This document shows positions 51,199 to 60,887 of a DNA stretch of 64,000 nucleotides, piece after piece. Under the pieces are notes generated by a model. It saw nothing but the letters and a program-made list of their open reading frames with translations, searched no databases and was not told where the DNA came from. This DNA comes from Roseburia hominis (GTDB lineage: Bacteria; Bacillota; Clostridia; Lachnospirales; Lachnospiraceae), in contig CP159990.1 in the NCBI GenBank assembly GCA_040702975.1, positions 62,001 to 126,000 on the forward strand, written 5' to 3'. How positions within the stretch are numbered: the stretch's first letter is position 1; every line of letters starts with the position of its first letter. Made by a program: the position numbers and the translations under genes.

Positions 51199-52563
51199 TC
51201 ACTGAACTTCATTCCTAATCATTCTAAACTTTCCACTGCTTTCCCTTAAAATATTGTCAACAATTTTTATATTTATCTTCATACTCTTACCGAACTTATG
51301 TTCAAATTCATCAAGAAGAAGTTCTTCATGTTTTTTATTGTAAACACCTTTTTCCACTTCAAGAAGTACCGTTATTTCATCCATACGTTTCTGGATAAAC
51401 TGTGCACGGATAACCGCATTCGGAATGTTCTTCAATAAATTAGCAACATTTCCAGCATTGATTTTTGCACCATCCGCTGTATACAAAAAATCAAGCTGTC
51501 TACCTTGAATCTCATCAACTATTGGCCCACACAGTCCGCAATTACATTTTTTTAATGATGGAAATCTCATTCTGTCCCCTATCCTATAGCGAATCAGAGG
51601 TGTTCCATGTGTTGTAAAACTGGTAACTAAAACTTCTGTTTCAGATTCATCTATATGTTCAAACACACCGGACGCTAATTCCATGTGGAGGACTTGGTTA
51701 ACACACTCCGTCACAAAAGGAGCTCCTTCGCTGGAGGCGTACTGGTCATATACCTTGCACCCAAATACTCTTTCCAATAATTCTCTGCCAGATGATGTTA
51801 ATGTTTCTGATGTCGGAAATATTGCAATTGGATGAAATTTGATTGTTATTCCTTTTCTTTCGATATAGCTTGCCAAATCACACACAGAAGTAAAAAAACC
51901 ATCTAAGGCAATTGGCTGAAATTTATTCAAGCTCTCTACATATGCCCCCATATTCTCTTCCGTCAGATGAAATGATGAATAAATCATCTGCTTGCAGGCT
52001 GCATTGTAGCGCCAAAACACCTTCTTCTTTTGATTCGGTGGGACAATATGTTTTCCATTAAAAGTTGCACGGCGCATTTTAAGATGTTCAAACCCGACCC
52101 TCGCCTTAAAATTATCCAACATGGCCATGCGTTGGTTCATATCGTCTGCTGTCATCCGTACAATTAAGGACTTTCCTGTAGTCCCTCCAGTATGCTGGAT
52201 TACTGCACCCTTCTCAGGAATTGTCATTACTGTATCAATATGGCTTCTTAATGTTTCTTTATCAACAACAGGGAGCTGCTTCAAATCATCTATAGATCGA
52301 ATTGAATCAATATTGATCCCCTGATATAAATCCCTGTAAAATTCAGACTTTTCAACTGCATATTTGATTAATTCTCGTAATTTAGATATTTGTAATTCTT
52401 CTTGTTCATTTAATGGCAGTGCATCGAATTTTTTGAAATAATCTCTATATTCCCAATAATTCTTCCCATACCTCTCTCTATGTTGCTGAAAACCCTTAGC
52501 TGAACACATGATATTCTGAAAGAAAATTGGTGATTTATCATAAATTTTTCCCAGTGTTCCCAT
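51199..52563 (-). CDS. PaaK/CapK-like adenylate-forming enzyme
   Basis: The 454-residue protein belongs to the phenylacetate-CoA ligase / CapK branch of AMP-forming enzymes. The P-loop-like HTGGTTGKSLIVRM lies near residue 135, DQYASSEGAP near 285 and the nucleotide-binding YRIGDRMRFP near 335. CapK-like proteins in capsule loci have no proven role; activating an acyl or amino-acid group for transfer is plausible. ATG 52563 overlaps the upstream stop (TGATG) and has AAGGAGA at good spacing, so I prefer it to 52584. Confidence 0.82.
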   Translation of the reverse strand: MGTLGKIYDKSPIFFQNIMCSAKGFQQHRERYGKNYWEYRDYFKKFDALPLNEQEELQISKLRELIKYAVEKSEFYRDLYQGINIDSIRSIDDLKQLPVVDKETLRSHIDTVMTIPEKGAVIQHTGGTTGKSLIVRMTADDMNQRMAMLDNFKARVGFEHLKMRRATFNGKHIVPPNQKKKVFWRYNAACKQMIYSSFHLTEENMGAYVESLNKFQPIALDGFFTSVCDLASYIERKGITIKFHPIAIFPTSETLTSSGRELLERVFGCKVYDQYASSEGAPFVTECVNQVLHMELASGVFEHIDESETEVLVTSFTTHGTPLIRYRIGDRMRFPSLKKCNCGLCGPIVDEIQGRQLDFLYTADGAKINAGNVANLLKNIPNAVIRAQFIQKRMDEITVLLEVEKGVYNKKHEELLLDEFEHKFGKSMKINIKIVDNILRESSGKFRMIRNEVQ

Positions 52564-53537
52564 CACAAATTCTCCTTGTACCATTCAATCGCCGCCTTGA
52601 TTCCCCTGTCAAAGCTCCAATCCGGATCATATCCCAGCAATTTCTTCGCTTTAGATATATCAGCATTACTATGCTTAATATCGCCTGCCCGCTCAGGTCC
52701 AAAGACAGGCTCTGCATCGACACCAAGCGCCTCAGTTAAACCATAATAAATGTCAAGAAGATATTCTCGTCCACCATATGCAATGTTAAATGCTTCTCCT
52801 GCAGCTTCTGTCGGAGCCAAACACGCCTTCAGATTTGCTTCAATAACATTTTCAATATATGTGAAATCACGACTCTGCTTTCCATCACCATTAATCGTCG
52901 GAACCTCACCGTGTAATAGTTGTTTGATAAACTTAGGAATAACCGCAGCATAGGCTCCATTCGGATCTTGCCTGCGTCCAAACACATTAAAATAACGTAG
53001 TCCATAGGTATCAAGGCCGTAATGACGGGTATACTGCTTCGCCCATTCTTCATCGGCACGTTTTGATACTGCATAAGGAGAAAGCAAATTTCCTTCCCTG
53101 CCCTCTTTCTTTGGCAGATTAGGCTCGTCCCCATAAACAGAAGAACTAGAAGCATACACAAACTTTTTAACTCTATTTTGCCTTGATGCCTCCATCATAT
53201 TCAACGTCCCCATAATATTATTAGTACAATAAAACAAAGGCATCTCAATTGAACGTGGCACAGACCCCCATGCAGCCTGATTAAGTACATAATCAACACC
53301 TTCACAGGCACTCATACATGTTTCAAAATCTTTAATGTCACCTTTAATAAACTCATAGTTAGAATTATCCATAAACATATCAACATTGGCCTGCTTGCCC
53401 GTAGATAAATCATCCAGACAGCGCACTTTATATCCAAGTTTAAGAATCGCTTCACAAAGATTCGATCCAATAAAGCCAGCTCCGCCAGTAACCAGAAATA
53501 AGCTGTCTTCATGAAATTTTACATTTTGATAACCCAT
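52563..53537 (-). CDS. UDP-GlcNAc/GlcNAcA 4-epimerase (TviC/WbpP-like)
   Basis: The 324-residue extended SDR protein has LVTGGAGFIGSNLCEAILK, FIKGDIKDF, the catalytic YAVSKRADEEW and the WbpP/TviC-like N terminus ahead of the NAD motif. SSSSVYGDEPNLPK and RYFNVFGRRQDPNGAYAAV match this subgroup, which interconverts UDP-GlcNAc and UDP-GalNAc forms. It is paired with the dehydrogenase downstream of position 53597, as tviB/tviC are. Confidence 0.87.
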   Translation of the reverse strand: MGYQNVKFHEDSLFLVTGGAGFIGSNLCEAILKLGYKVRCLDDLSTGKQANVDMFMDNSNYEFIKGDIKDFETCMSACEGVDYVLNQAAWGSVPRSIEMPLFYCTNNIMGTLNMMEASRQNRVKKFVYASSSSVYGDEPNLPKKEGREGNLLSPYAVSKRADEEWAKQYTRHYGLDTYGLRYFNVFGRRQDPNGAYAAVIPKFIKQLLHGEVPTINGDGKQSRDFTYIENVIEANLKACLAPTEAAGEAFNIAYGGREYLLDIYYGLTEALGVDAEPVFGPERAGDIKHSNADISKAKKLLGYDPDWSFDRGIKAAIEWYKENL

Positions 53538-53596
53538 CTATAATCCTCCAATAAATTCTATAAGGACAGATAATATATTATATCTCTCCAGTCACT

Positions 53597-54907
53597 TTAT
53601 AATCTCCAGTATATATATCCAGCAGCTTCATACTCTTTACGATTCAGAAGTCCCTTAATATCAAGAAGTACCTTTGTCCCAGTGCCAAAAAAGCTATTCA
53701 TTTCAGATATTGAAAAATTACAAAATTCGGTATGAGCAACCGCCAAAACAATTGCATCCATATCCTTAATGGTACTCATATCTACAAATTCAATACCGTA
53801 TAATTGTTTTGCTTCATCAGAATCTGCCTCTGGGTCAGCAATAAGTGGATCAATACCGTACTCATTGAGTTCGCTAACGATATCAACAATTTTTGTATTT
53901 CTAGTATCTGGACAATTTTCCTTAAAAGTAAAGCCTAAAATAGCAACCTTTGCCCCTTTTACTGCTTTGTCAGCTGAAATCAAATTCTTAACACAGTTCT
54001 CTGCCACATACTTTCCCATATCATCATTAATCCTTCTTCCGGATAAAATAATCTGGCTGTGATATCCCATCATTTCTGCTTTATACGTCAAATAGTAAGG
54101 ATCTACTCCTATACAATGCCCTCCTACAAGTCCCGGGTAAAATTTAAGAAAATTCCATTTCGTACCGGCAGCTTCCAAAACAGCTTTTGTATCAATACCC
54201 ATTCTATTAAATATAATTGACAATTCATTCATAAAAGCAATATTAATATCTCTTTGGCTATTCTCAATAACCTTAGCAGCTTCTGCAACCTTAATACTCT
54301 CTGCGCGATGAACCCCTGCATCCACCACTAACTCATAAACCTTTGCCACGCATTCTAACGTTTCTTCGTCCATACCTGATACAATCTTTGTTATTGTTTC
54401 AAGTCTGTGAACCTTATCACCTGGATTAATACGCTCTGGCGAATAACCAATTTTAAAATCAACCCCACATTTTAGTCCGGACTCTTTTTCAAGAATAGGA
54501 ACGCATACTTCCTCTGTAACACCCGGGTAAACTGTTGACTCAAAAACTACAACAGAACCTGTCGTTAAATTTCTTCCAAGAATAATACTTGCGCTCTCTA
54601 CAGGAGTTAAATCTGGCGTGTGATCATCATTAACCGGTGTTGGTACCGCTACAATATGAAACTTTGCTTCACGAAGTTTCGATTCATCTGCAGTAAACTC
54701 TACTGTTGTATTGCTTATTGCCCCATCTCCTACCTCATGTGTAGGATCAATTCCGCTCTTGTACAAATCAATCTTCTTAGTATTTAAATCAAATCCTATA
54801 ACATTAATTTTTTTTGCAAAAGCCACAGCTATAGGCATACCAACATATCCAAGCCCCACCAAAGATAATTTTTCTTTTTTAGTAATAAGCTGATTATAAA
54901 GTTTCAT
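53597..54907 (-). CDS. UDP-N-acetylhexosamine 6-dehydrogenase (TviB/WbpO-like)
   Basis: The 436-residue nucleotide-sugar dehydrogenase has [49 protein letters not shown] and the catalytic Cys in [15 protein letters not shown]. The TviB/WbpO branch oxidises UDP-GlcNAc or UDP-GalNAc to the uronate. Together with the epimerase it would make UDP-GalNAcA. It differs clearly from the HTH-fused dehydrogenase at 35888, which looks like the UDP-glucose type. Confidence 0.88.
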   Translation of the reverse strand: MKLYNQLITKKEKLSLVGLGYVGMPIAVAFAKKINVIGFDLNTKKIDLYKSGIDPTHEVGDGAISNTTVEFTADESKLREAKFHIVAVPTPVNDDHTPDLTPVESASIILGRNLTTGSVVVFESTVYPGVTEEVCVPILEKESGLKCGVDFKIGYSPERINPGDKVHRLETITKIVSGMDEETLECVAKVYELVVDAGVHRAESIKVAEAAKVIENSQRDINIAFMNELSIIFNRMGIDTKAVLEAAGTKWNFLKFYPGLVGGHCIGVDPYYLTYKAEMMGYHSQIILSGRRINDDMGKYVAENCVKNLISADKAVKGAKVAILGFTFKENCPDTRNTKIVDIVSELNEYGIDPLIADPEADSDEAKQLYGIEFVDMSTIKDMDAIVLAVAHTEFCNFSISEMNSFFGTGTKVLLDIKGLLNRKEYEAAGYIYWRL

Positions 54908-54957
54908 TTTGTTTTCTCCTTCTACCCTTTCCAGTTCTTTCTTTTTTAATTTGCAAA

Positions 54958-56052
54958 TTACCTTTGAGCAGCATATTCGATTTCTTGCTTATATGCATTT
55001 ATAACAATATTTCGGTCATATTCCCTCATCATTTTTTTTCTTGCCGCACCCCCCATTTCCCTACGCTGATTCTGTGTAGTTAACAAAAACAAACGCATCG
55101 CTTCAATCAAACTGTCCACACTTTTGACTTCGCAACCATAGCCTGTTATATTTTCATCAAATGCTTCTTGACATCCTGGAATTCTTGTAGCAATCACTGG
55201 TCGCCCAGTTGCAGACGCTTCAAGCAGTACATTTGCCATACCTTCATGGTAAGAAGGCAGAACAATGCAATGACATTTGGCATAAAATGGATGCACAATA
55301 TTCTGACGCCCATAATTTACTATCTCGCCTGCCTTTTCCGCCTTTTCTAAAGCTTTTGAATAATCTTCATCCCCCCATCCTACAATATCCAAAACAACAT
55401 TTTTATTTTCATTGTGGATAACATGTATGGCCTGTAAAAGTTCTTCTATTCCCTTATCTTTCATTATGCGTCCAACAAATAAGAAATGAATACCTTCCGA
55501 ATCTGAAGGATATGGTTCCAAACAATATGTATCCAAATTTACACCTGATCCCGGAATCAACCTTGTCTTCCCTTTCACTATACCTTTGTCTTCAAATAGC
55601 TTTAGGTTGCTTTTATTCTGGAAGAAAATACAGTTTGCTTTCTTTAATCCAATCTTATATAAAGATATTGATATGGTTGCCAACAGGCCCCCATTTTCAA
55701 TCGTTGTACCAAGCCCTGTCACATTTGCGATGTATGGAATTCCTTTTCGACCGCATACCAACCCTCCATATACATTCGGCTTAATCGTATAGGTTAACAC
55801 AACATCAGGTTTAATATTTGAAATAGTTTTTCTGTAGAAATGAACGAGTTTCAAATCTTTAATTGGATTAGTACTTCTTCGATCCAACACATTGCAAGAA
55901 ACAAATTTGCACCCAATAGCCTCAATTTTCTCCACAAACTCTCCGCCCGGAACACAAAAGTACACTTCATGTTTCTCGACAAGAGTCTCTAGTAGCTCAC
56001 GTCGAAACTTGTACAAACCCATATCAATATTAGCCAATATCAATATCTTCAT
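54958..56052 (-). CDS. Glycosyltransferase family 4
   Basis: The 364-residue GT4 protein starts [20 protein letters not shown]. Its C-terminal half has [31 protein letters not shown] and [19 protein letters not shown] with the E-x7-E motif. The order resembles PglA/WbpT-like retaining transferases that add the second sugar after the initiating phosphosugar. ATG 56052 follows GAGAGGA and is preferred to 56079. Confidence 0.87.
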   Translation of the reverse strand: MKILILANIDMGLYKFRRELLETLVEKHEVYFCVPGGEFVEKIEAIGCKFVSCNVLDRRSTNPIKDLKLVHFYRKTISNIKPDVVLTYTIKPNVYGGLVCGRKGIPYIANVTGLGTTIENGGLLATISISLYKIGLKKANCIFFQNKSNLKLFEDKGIVKGKTRLIPGSGVNLDTYCLEPYPSDSEGIHFLFVGRIMKDKGIEELLQAIHVIHNENKNVVLDIVGWGDEDYSKALEKAEKAGEIVNYGRQNIVHPFYAKCHCIVLPSYHEGMANVLLEASATGRPVIATRIPGCQEAFDENITGYGCEVKSVDSLIEAMRLFLLTTQNQRREMGGAARKKMMREYDRNIVINAYKQEIEYAAQR

Positions 56053-56196
56053 AATTACGAATCCTCTCTCAATATCCAAATTAGAAACATTATCTATATT
56101 CCTTTTGTGACGGTCTAATCAGTATCTATATTTTGTCTTTTAGGAAGCTCAAACCTCAACATAGCCATAAGTCAAACGTTCATCGTCTCTTTCCTT

Positions 56197-56850
56197 CTAT
56201 TCAAAAAATTTGATTGGTTTTGCCGGGCTTCCCAACGCAGTACACCTGTCTGGAATATCTTTAACAACTACTGCTCCAGCACCTACAATACTTCCTGTAC
56301 CAATCTTTTTTCCCTGAATAATCTGCATCCCGGTTCCCAATTCGCTACATTCGCCAATTTCTACATTACCAGATACATTGACACTTGGATACATAGTCAC
56401 AAAATCATGAATAATGCCATCATGTCCGATAGTACAATCAAGATTAATAATCACATGGCTGCCTATTTTAATATCTACAGTAATAATTGTCCCAGCACAA
56501 ATGATACAACCCTCGCCAATTTCTACTCTTTTGGAAACAATAACATCCGGATCGACTACAGTTGCAAACTGAACTTTTCCAGACAACTTTTCAACAATCG
56601 TCTTCCTGACTTTTGCAGAGCCCACGGCACAAACCGTATATACCTCTTTTTTTTCAGCTTCCTCTAGCAGATAATCACAGCCACCTAAAACTGGATATTC
56701 GCCTTCATTCTTTCCCCACAAAAAAGTGTTATCATCAATGAATCCTTTAAGATTCCAGGTAAGATTAACTTTGTTAATTCTTTCAATCAGCCAGACAACC
56801 TCTCTCCCAAAGCCGCCAGCCCCGATTATGTATAAATTTCTCATATCCAT
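56197..56850 (-). CDS. PglD-like sugar acetyltransferase 2
   Basis: The 217-residue protein begins with a Rossmann-like half (LYIIGAGGFGREVVWLI) and ends in a left-handed beta-helix of hexapeptide repeats (VEIGEGCIICAGTIITVDIKI, cut here, then IGHDGIIHDFVTMYP and VGAGAVVVKDIP). This is the NeuD/PglD form that acetylates an amino sugar. A GGAGG site precedes the ATG. In the alternative G9 state of the upstream gene, its stop would overlap this start (TAATG). Confidence 0.85.
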   Translation of the reverse strand: MDMRNLYIIGAGGFGREVVWLIERINKVNLTWNLKGFIDDNTFLWGKNEGEYPVLGGCDYLLEEAEKKEVYTVCAVGSAKVRKTIVEKLSGKVQFATVVDPDVIVSKRVEIGEGCIICAGTIITVDIKIGSHVIINLDCTIGHDGIIHDFVTMYPSVNVSGNVEIGECSELGTGMQIIQGKKIGTGSIVGAGAVVVKDIPDRCTALGSPAKPIKFFE

Positions 56851-56922
56851 TATGCTGCCTCCTTACGCACACTTGCTCCTGGAAGCATAATAAAATATTC
56901 TGGATTTACTTGTCTGGAGGAA

Positions 56923-57561
56923 CTACCCCCCCCCCAGACCGTTTTCTTTTGCCATATTCTTCTCCTCCGCAGGAACACCCAAATATATCCCCGCTTTACT
57001 TATATTTCTTATAACCACTGCTCCTGCGCCAATCATACAATCTCCGCAGATGCTTACATTATTGCTTACCGTTACTCCTGCACCAATCCAGGTTCTCTCC
57101 CCTACATTGACTGTACCTGCCACATGCGCACCAATAGAAATATGAACATAATCCCCAATTACACAATCATGATCGACAGATGAACAGGTGTTGATGATGC
57201 AACCTTTTCCAATTGTCGTTTCTGGATTAATAACAGCACCTGCCATTACTACTGTGCCAATTCCAATCTTTACAAATTCCGCTATGACAGCATCCGGATG
57301 AATCAATGTGGCAATCTGCACGCCAACATATTCAAGCTTTTTCTGTATTCTCTGACGAATTGAAGCATCTCCAATCGCCACAATCACATCACATTTTTGA
57401 TAAACAGCTTCTTCACTTTTTCCAACCACAGGATAATCACTGCATTCTTTTACTGATTCGTTATCATCAAGGAAAACGATCTCATCATACCCATTTCTCA
57501 CTGCAATATCTGCCACGACTTTACCATGACCACTTGCGCCAATAATTACCAGTTTTCTCAT
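56923..57561 (-). CDS. PglD-like sugar acetyltransferase 1 with a G10 tract at its 3' end
   Basis: The 212-residue protein has the Rossmann-like N terminus LVIIGASGHGKVVADIA and a hexapeptide beta-helix (VKIGIGTVVMAGAVINPETT, SSVDHDCVIGDYVHISIG, IGAGAVVIRNISKAGIYLG). It is probably PglD-like and acts on the product of the aminotransferase. The sequence ends with a run of ten Gs on the coding strand (56926-56935), giving GLGGG and a stop. With nine Gs the frame would go on for about 24 residues and end at 56850 exactly over the next start. Its own ATG overlaps the sugar transferase stop (ATGA). Confidence 0.86.
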   Translation of the reverse strand: MRKLVIIGASGHGKVVADIAVRNGYDEIVFLDDNESVKECSDYPVVGKSEEAVYQKCDVIVAIGDASIRQRIQKKLEYVGVQIATLIHPDAVIAEFVKIGIGTVVMAGAVINPETTIGKGCIINTCSSVDHDCVIGDYVHISIGAHVAGTVNVGERTWIGAGVTVSNNVSICGDCMIGAGAVVIRNISKAGIYLGVPAEEKNMAKENGLGGG

Positions 57562-58214
57562 GATTGCACCCTCATGCTTTCGTTGGCGGTACTTTTTGTT
57601 CCCATAAACTCTTCCATGGTCGCAGAAGTTTCAGAATTAATTCCTTCCCGTTTCAATACCGTCCATACGGTCATGAAAATAATCTTCCAGTCACCAAGAA
57701 ATGTTATATGATCTACATACTCTACATCATAATCAAACTTTTCTTCCCATGTGATTGAATTTCTGCCATTCACTTGTGCCAATCCTGTAAATCCAGGTCT
57801 AACCTCATGCCTTCTTACCTGATGTTCGTCATATAGTTGAAGATACTTAACCAGCAACGGACGAGGACCGCAGACCGACATCCGTCCAACGAGGATCGCC
57901 GCCAATTCTGGTAATTCATCTAAAGAAGTCGAACGAAGCATTTTACCGAAAGGTGTGAGGCGCTGTTCGTCCGGCAATAACTGACCATTTTCATCTCTTT
58001 CATCTGTCATTGTTCGAAATTTATACAGTTTAAATATCTTACCGTGTAACCCTGGCCTTTCCTGTGCAAAAAGAACCGGCGACCCAATCTTTACCCTTAC
58101 CAAAATTGCAATAATTAACATGACAGGGCTTAAAACGATGCATGCCAGTAATGCACATAGAAAATCCTGTGGACGTTTTATGTACTTTTCATAAAATCCC
58201 TTTTTATGTTCCAT
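57558..58214 (-). CDS. Initiating sugar phosphotransferase (PglC/WcaJ family)
   Basis: The 218-residue bacterial sugar transferase has one re-entrant hydrophobic helix (LCALLACIVLSPVMLIIAI). The catalytic domain has PGLHGKIFKLYKFRTM, LRSTSLDELPEL, MSVCGPRPLLVKYL and RPGFTGLAQVNGRN. It moves a phosphosugar, probably diNAcBac or similar, onto undecaprenyl phosphate at the membrane to start each repeat unit. I choose ATG 58214, with AGAGG upstream. The size matches the small PglC type, without the multi-helix WbaP domain. Confidence 0.9.
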   Translation of the reverse strand: MEHKKGFYEKYIKRPQDFLCALLACIVLSPVMLIIAILVRVKIGSPVLFAQERPGLHGKIFKLYKFRTMTDERDENGQLLPDEQRLTPFGKMLRSTSLDELPELAAILVGRMSVCGPRPLLVKYLQLYDEHQVRRHEVRPGFTGLAQVNGRNSITWEEKFDYDVEYVDHITFLGDWKIIFMTVWTVLKREGINSETSATMEEFMGTKSTANESMRVQS

Positions 58215-58225
58215 TTGAATACCTC

Positions 58226-59509
58226 TTACATGAAACAATTCCTAATAACCTCAATAACCTTCTCCTGCTGTTCTTCCGTCATCTTGTTATCACTCGGCAG
58301 ACACAGACCACGATTGAAAATATCCATGCCAACATCGACACAACCACCCTCAATGTAAGCATTTGTTCTTGCCCTGCCATTACCATCCCGAACCACAAAT
58401 GGATTCATACGGTAAATCGGCTGCACGTGCATTGGTTTCCAGATTGGACGTCCTTCTGCATTGATGCTTGTGATAGCATCCAGAATTTCCGTTGGGCAAC
58501 TCTTTCCATGCTCTGAGATATAGAGCACATCCTGTTCCCCTCTAACCTGCTTACACATAGCATCTTTATCAATAATCAAACAGCTTAACCAGTAGTTCGG
58601 TTCAGAATTCACTTCATCATATGGATTCATCTGCACCGGCAACCCCTTTAAACCTTCTTTGTATCGCTCATAAATTGCTTTCTTCTGTGCAATATGCTCT
58701 TCCAGATAAGGAAGCTGACCACGAACGACGCCTGCTATCACATTGCTCATGCGATAGTTGTAGCCAAGTTCCTCATGCTGGTACCATGGTGCATTTTCTC
58801 TAGACTGTGTAGACCATTTTCGAACCTTATTTGCCGCATTCAAATCATCTGTCAAAAGCATACCACCAGAAGAACCGGTGATAATCTTATTCCCATTAAA
58901 GGAAATTGCATTGAATGTTCCAAATGTTCCAGTCTGAGCGCCTTTGTAAGTCGCACCAAAAGATTCCGCAGCGTCTTCGATCATAACAGCACCGTGTCTA
59001 GCACAGATTGCTTTCAGTTCGTCTATCTTACCTGGTGTCCCATAAAGGTGTGCAATAACGACAACCCTCATTTCCGGATACAACTCAAACGCTTTTTCAA
59101 GTGCTGCCGGATCCATATTCCAGGTATCATACTCCGTGTCAATAAAAATAGGGATACCGCCTTCATAAACAACCGGGTTAACCGTAGCATCAAAAGTCAT
59201 ATCGCTTGATGCAACATATTGTCCGGCAAGTGCTCCCTTTCCCAGTTCTGGCTTTCCATACATCATCTCACCGGCAAGTTTTACTGCCAGGTGCAAAGCC
59301 GCAGTGCCTGCGGACAAAGCAACTGCATACTTACAGCCCAGCTTTTCACAAATAATTTTTTCAACCTTATTTATATTTTCGCCCACAGTAGACATCCAGT
59401 TCGTCTCGTAGGCTTCTGTTATATATTTAATCTCCTTACCGTGCATTGTCGGCGATGACAGCCAAACTTTTTTCTCAAACGGCTTCATATCATGTTTTTT
59501 GGCAAACAT
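58226..59509 (-). CDS. DegT/DnrJ/EryC1/StrS aminotransferase (PglE-like)
   Basis: The 427-residue PLP sugar aminotransferase starts with VWLSSPTMHGKEIKYI. YAVALSAGTAALHLAV follows, and the PLP lysine is in ISFNGNKIITGSSGG. MIEDAAESFGATYKG is the family Asp/Glu motif. With the PglC and PglD-like genes directly downstream it probably makes UDP-4-amino-4,6-dideoxy-GlcNAc for bacillosamine-type sugars. The required PglF-type dehydratase is not in the window; CapE inverts C5 and is not the usual partner. Confidence 0.9.
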   Translation of the reverse strand: MFAKKHDMKPFEKKVWLSSPTMHGKEIKYITEAYETNWMSTVGENINKVEKIICEKLGCKYAVALSAGTAALHLAVKLAGEMMYGKPELGKGALAGQYVASSDMTFDATVNPVVYEGGIPIFIDTEYDTWNMDPAALEKAFELYPEMRVVVIAHLYGTPGKIDELKAICARHGAVMIEDAAESFGATYKGAQTGTFGTFNAISFNGNKIITGSSGGMLLTDDLNAANKVRKWSTQSRENAPWYQHEELGYNYRMSNVIAGVVRGQLPYLEEHIAQKKAIYERYKEGLKGLPVQMNPYDEVNSEPNYWLSCLIIDKDAMCKQVRGEQDVLYISEHGKSCPTEILDAITSINAEGRPIWKPMHVQPIYRMNPFVVRDGNGRARTNAYIEGGCVDVGMDIFNRGLCLPSDNKMTEEQQEKVIEVIRNCFM

Positions 59510-59613
59510 CGTACATTCCTCATTTACTCTAACTACATATTTTCAAGTGGTATAAACAGTGCGAATCCTTGTTCCATTTCGCTCCCCCTTCTGAGCGTGC
59601 TTTTAGGCTTTCT

Positions 59614-60156
59614 TTAATCCGTCTCCAATCGAACCCCCAACAAAATCTCCCTCACTTCCCCCAACAACTCCTTCTCTATCCAAACGCTCCTCTTCCGAAG
59701 CCTCTGCCTTACCATACATCCCAGATATTCCCCAAGCGCTCCCTCCGCGGCCACAATCTGCCCTTCCTCATCAACCCGGACAAGCGACCTCCTGACCACA
59801 TGCGTCTCATCCTGAATACTTTCCAAAAACTCCTGCTCATCCTCCGCCACCCTCAGAAACATCTCACCCTCACTCGCAAGCAACTTACTGAGCTTCGGAA
59901 TATTTTTCAATTCAAAATACACTTCTTCCGGCGAATCCGTTTGAATAAAAACATAAGCCGGGAACAATGGTTTCAGATAAACCCGATATTCCCCGCCTAT
60001 TTTAAGCGTATATTCTCTTTTTATATAGAAGCAATCCGCATAACACTCTTTCGAAAGTTGCTTCTTAACCATTTTCACCAGACTGTCCTCTTGGCCGGAC
60101 ATCGTCTGAATCACATACCACACCTCGTCAACTCCTTTTTGGGTATGCTTCGCCAT
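59614..60156 (-). CDS. NusG-family processive antiterminator (LoaP/UpxY-like) 2
   Basis: The 180-residue NusG paralogue has NGN domain WYVIQTMSGQEDSLVKMV through LKPLFPAYVFIQTDSP, with the typical YVFI strand. A KOW-like C terminus ends RQRLRKRSVWIEKELLG. Specialised NusG proteins at the head of capsule operons let RNA polymerase read through terminators across very long operons. It is the second of two such genes, so the operon may carry a LoaP pair with different roles. It is followed by about 100 nt with no feature before the aminotransferase. Confidence 0.82.
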   Translation of the reverse strand: MAKHTQKGVDEVWYVIQTMSGQEDSLVKMVKKQLSKECYADCFYIKREYTLKIGGEYRVYLKPLFPAYVFIQTDSPEEVYFELKNIPKLSKLLASEGEMFLRVAEDEQEFLESIQDETHVVRRSLVRVDEEGQIVAAEGALGEYLGCMVRQRLRKRSVWIEKELLGEVREILLGVRLETD

Positions 60157-60293
60157 ATCCGCAACTTAAATAAAAAAGTTCCGAACACTTTCCAGCATCT
60201 CCACGCTCAATATTACTCAAACTAACACACTCCATGGCCCTTACCACAGAACATATTTCCTGTTTCAGTGTTTATTAAAATAACAGAATTACT

Positions 60294-60887
60294 TCAACTT
60301 TTCTCTACAATCTCCAACCCCGCAGTAATATAGTCAGAAGAATTTCCATTTCTCCGCTCCACACGGGCAAGCCTTTTGTGCCTGTCGATCTTTCGGATCT
60401 GATTTTCCAACCCTATAAGCGGCCCTTCCGTAATCAACGTGACTCCATCCCGAATGATTCCTCTGGACATTTTCAAATGATGCTGCCTTCCGCAGAGACG
60501 CCTTAACATTTCTTCCTCTTCCGGAGTGACCGGTGTAAATGTTGTACTCTCATCCTGAACATTCGCCATTTTCCCGAAATTCCTAAGCTCTTCATACAAC
60601 TTTCCGGAATCTTCACTCTCCAGAAATACATAGTCTGGAAACATAGGCTTTTTCTCCAAATGCCAGGTGCCCTGATATTTTCGCATCCTATCATACGTAA
60701 ATGCAAAGATATCTTTCGCCGCCGAATGTGTCAAATGCTCTCTGCACATCTGTATCACATCCTGCTCATTCTCTCTGGGACAATATAATGCATACCAGAT
60801 AGGAATCCCTCCTTTAGGCCATATAGTATAGGCAAATACTTTCTTAGAACATGTTAATCTAAGAGTTTCCGTTGCCAATCTGATCAT
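60294..60887 (-). CDS. NusG-family processive antiterminator (LoaP/UpxY-like) 1, start uncertain
   Basis: This NusG-like protein has NGN domain IWYALYCPRENEQDVIQM through KKPMFPDYVFLESED and a KOW region GPLIGLENQIRKIDRHKR. The only in-frame ATG is at 60887, which has no ribosome-binding site and lies across a predicted recombination site. A strong AAAGGAGGG at 60815-60807 points to translation beginning near 60800, but the codons there are ATT, CCT and ATC, just before TGG-TAT. A rare ATC or ATT start, giving about 168 residues, is therefore likely. It is the first gene of the capsule operon. Confidence 0.75.
   Translation of the reverse strand: MIRLATETLRLTCSKKVFAYTIWPKGGIPIWYALYCPRENEQDVIQMCREHLTHSAAKDIFAFTYDRMRKYQGTWHLEKKPMFPDYVFLESEDSGKLYEELRNFGKMANVQDESTTFTPVTPEEEEMLRRLCGRQHHLKMSRGIIRDGVTLITEGPLIGLENQIRKIDRHKRLARVERRNGNSSDYITAGLEIVEKS
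60842..60864 (+). promoter_or_regulatory. Left inversion site of the capsule promoter segment
   Basis: TCTTAGA (60842-60848), a 9-nt spacer ACATGTTAA, and the inverted arm TCTAAGA (60858-60864) form a typical tyrosine recombinase core site. It lies between the antiterminator coding region and the rest of the segment. Confidence 0.7.
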
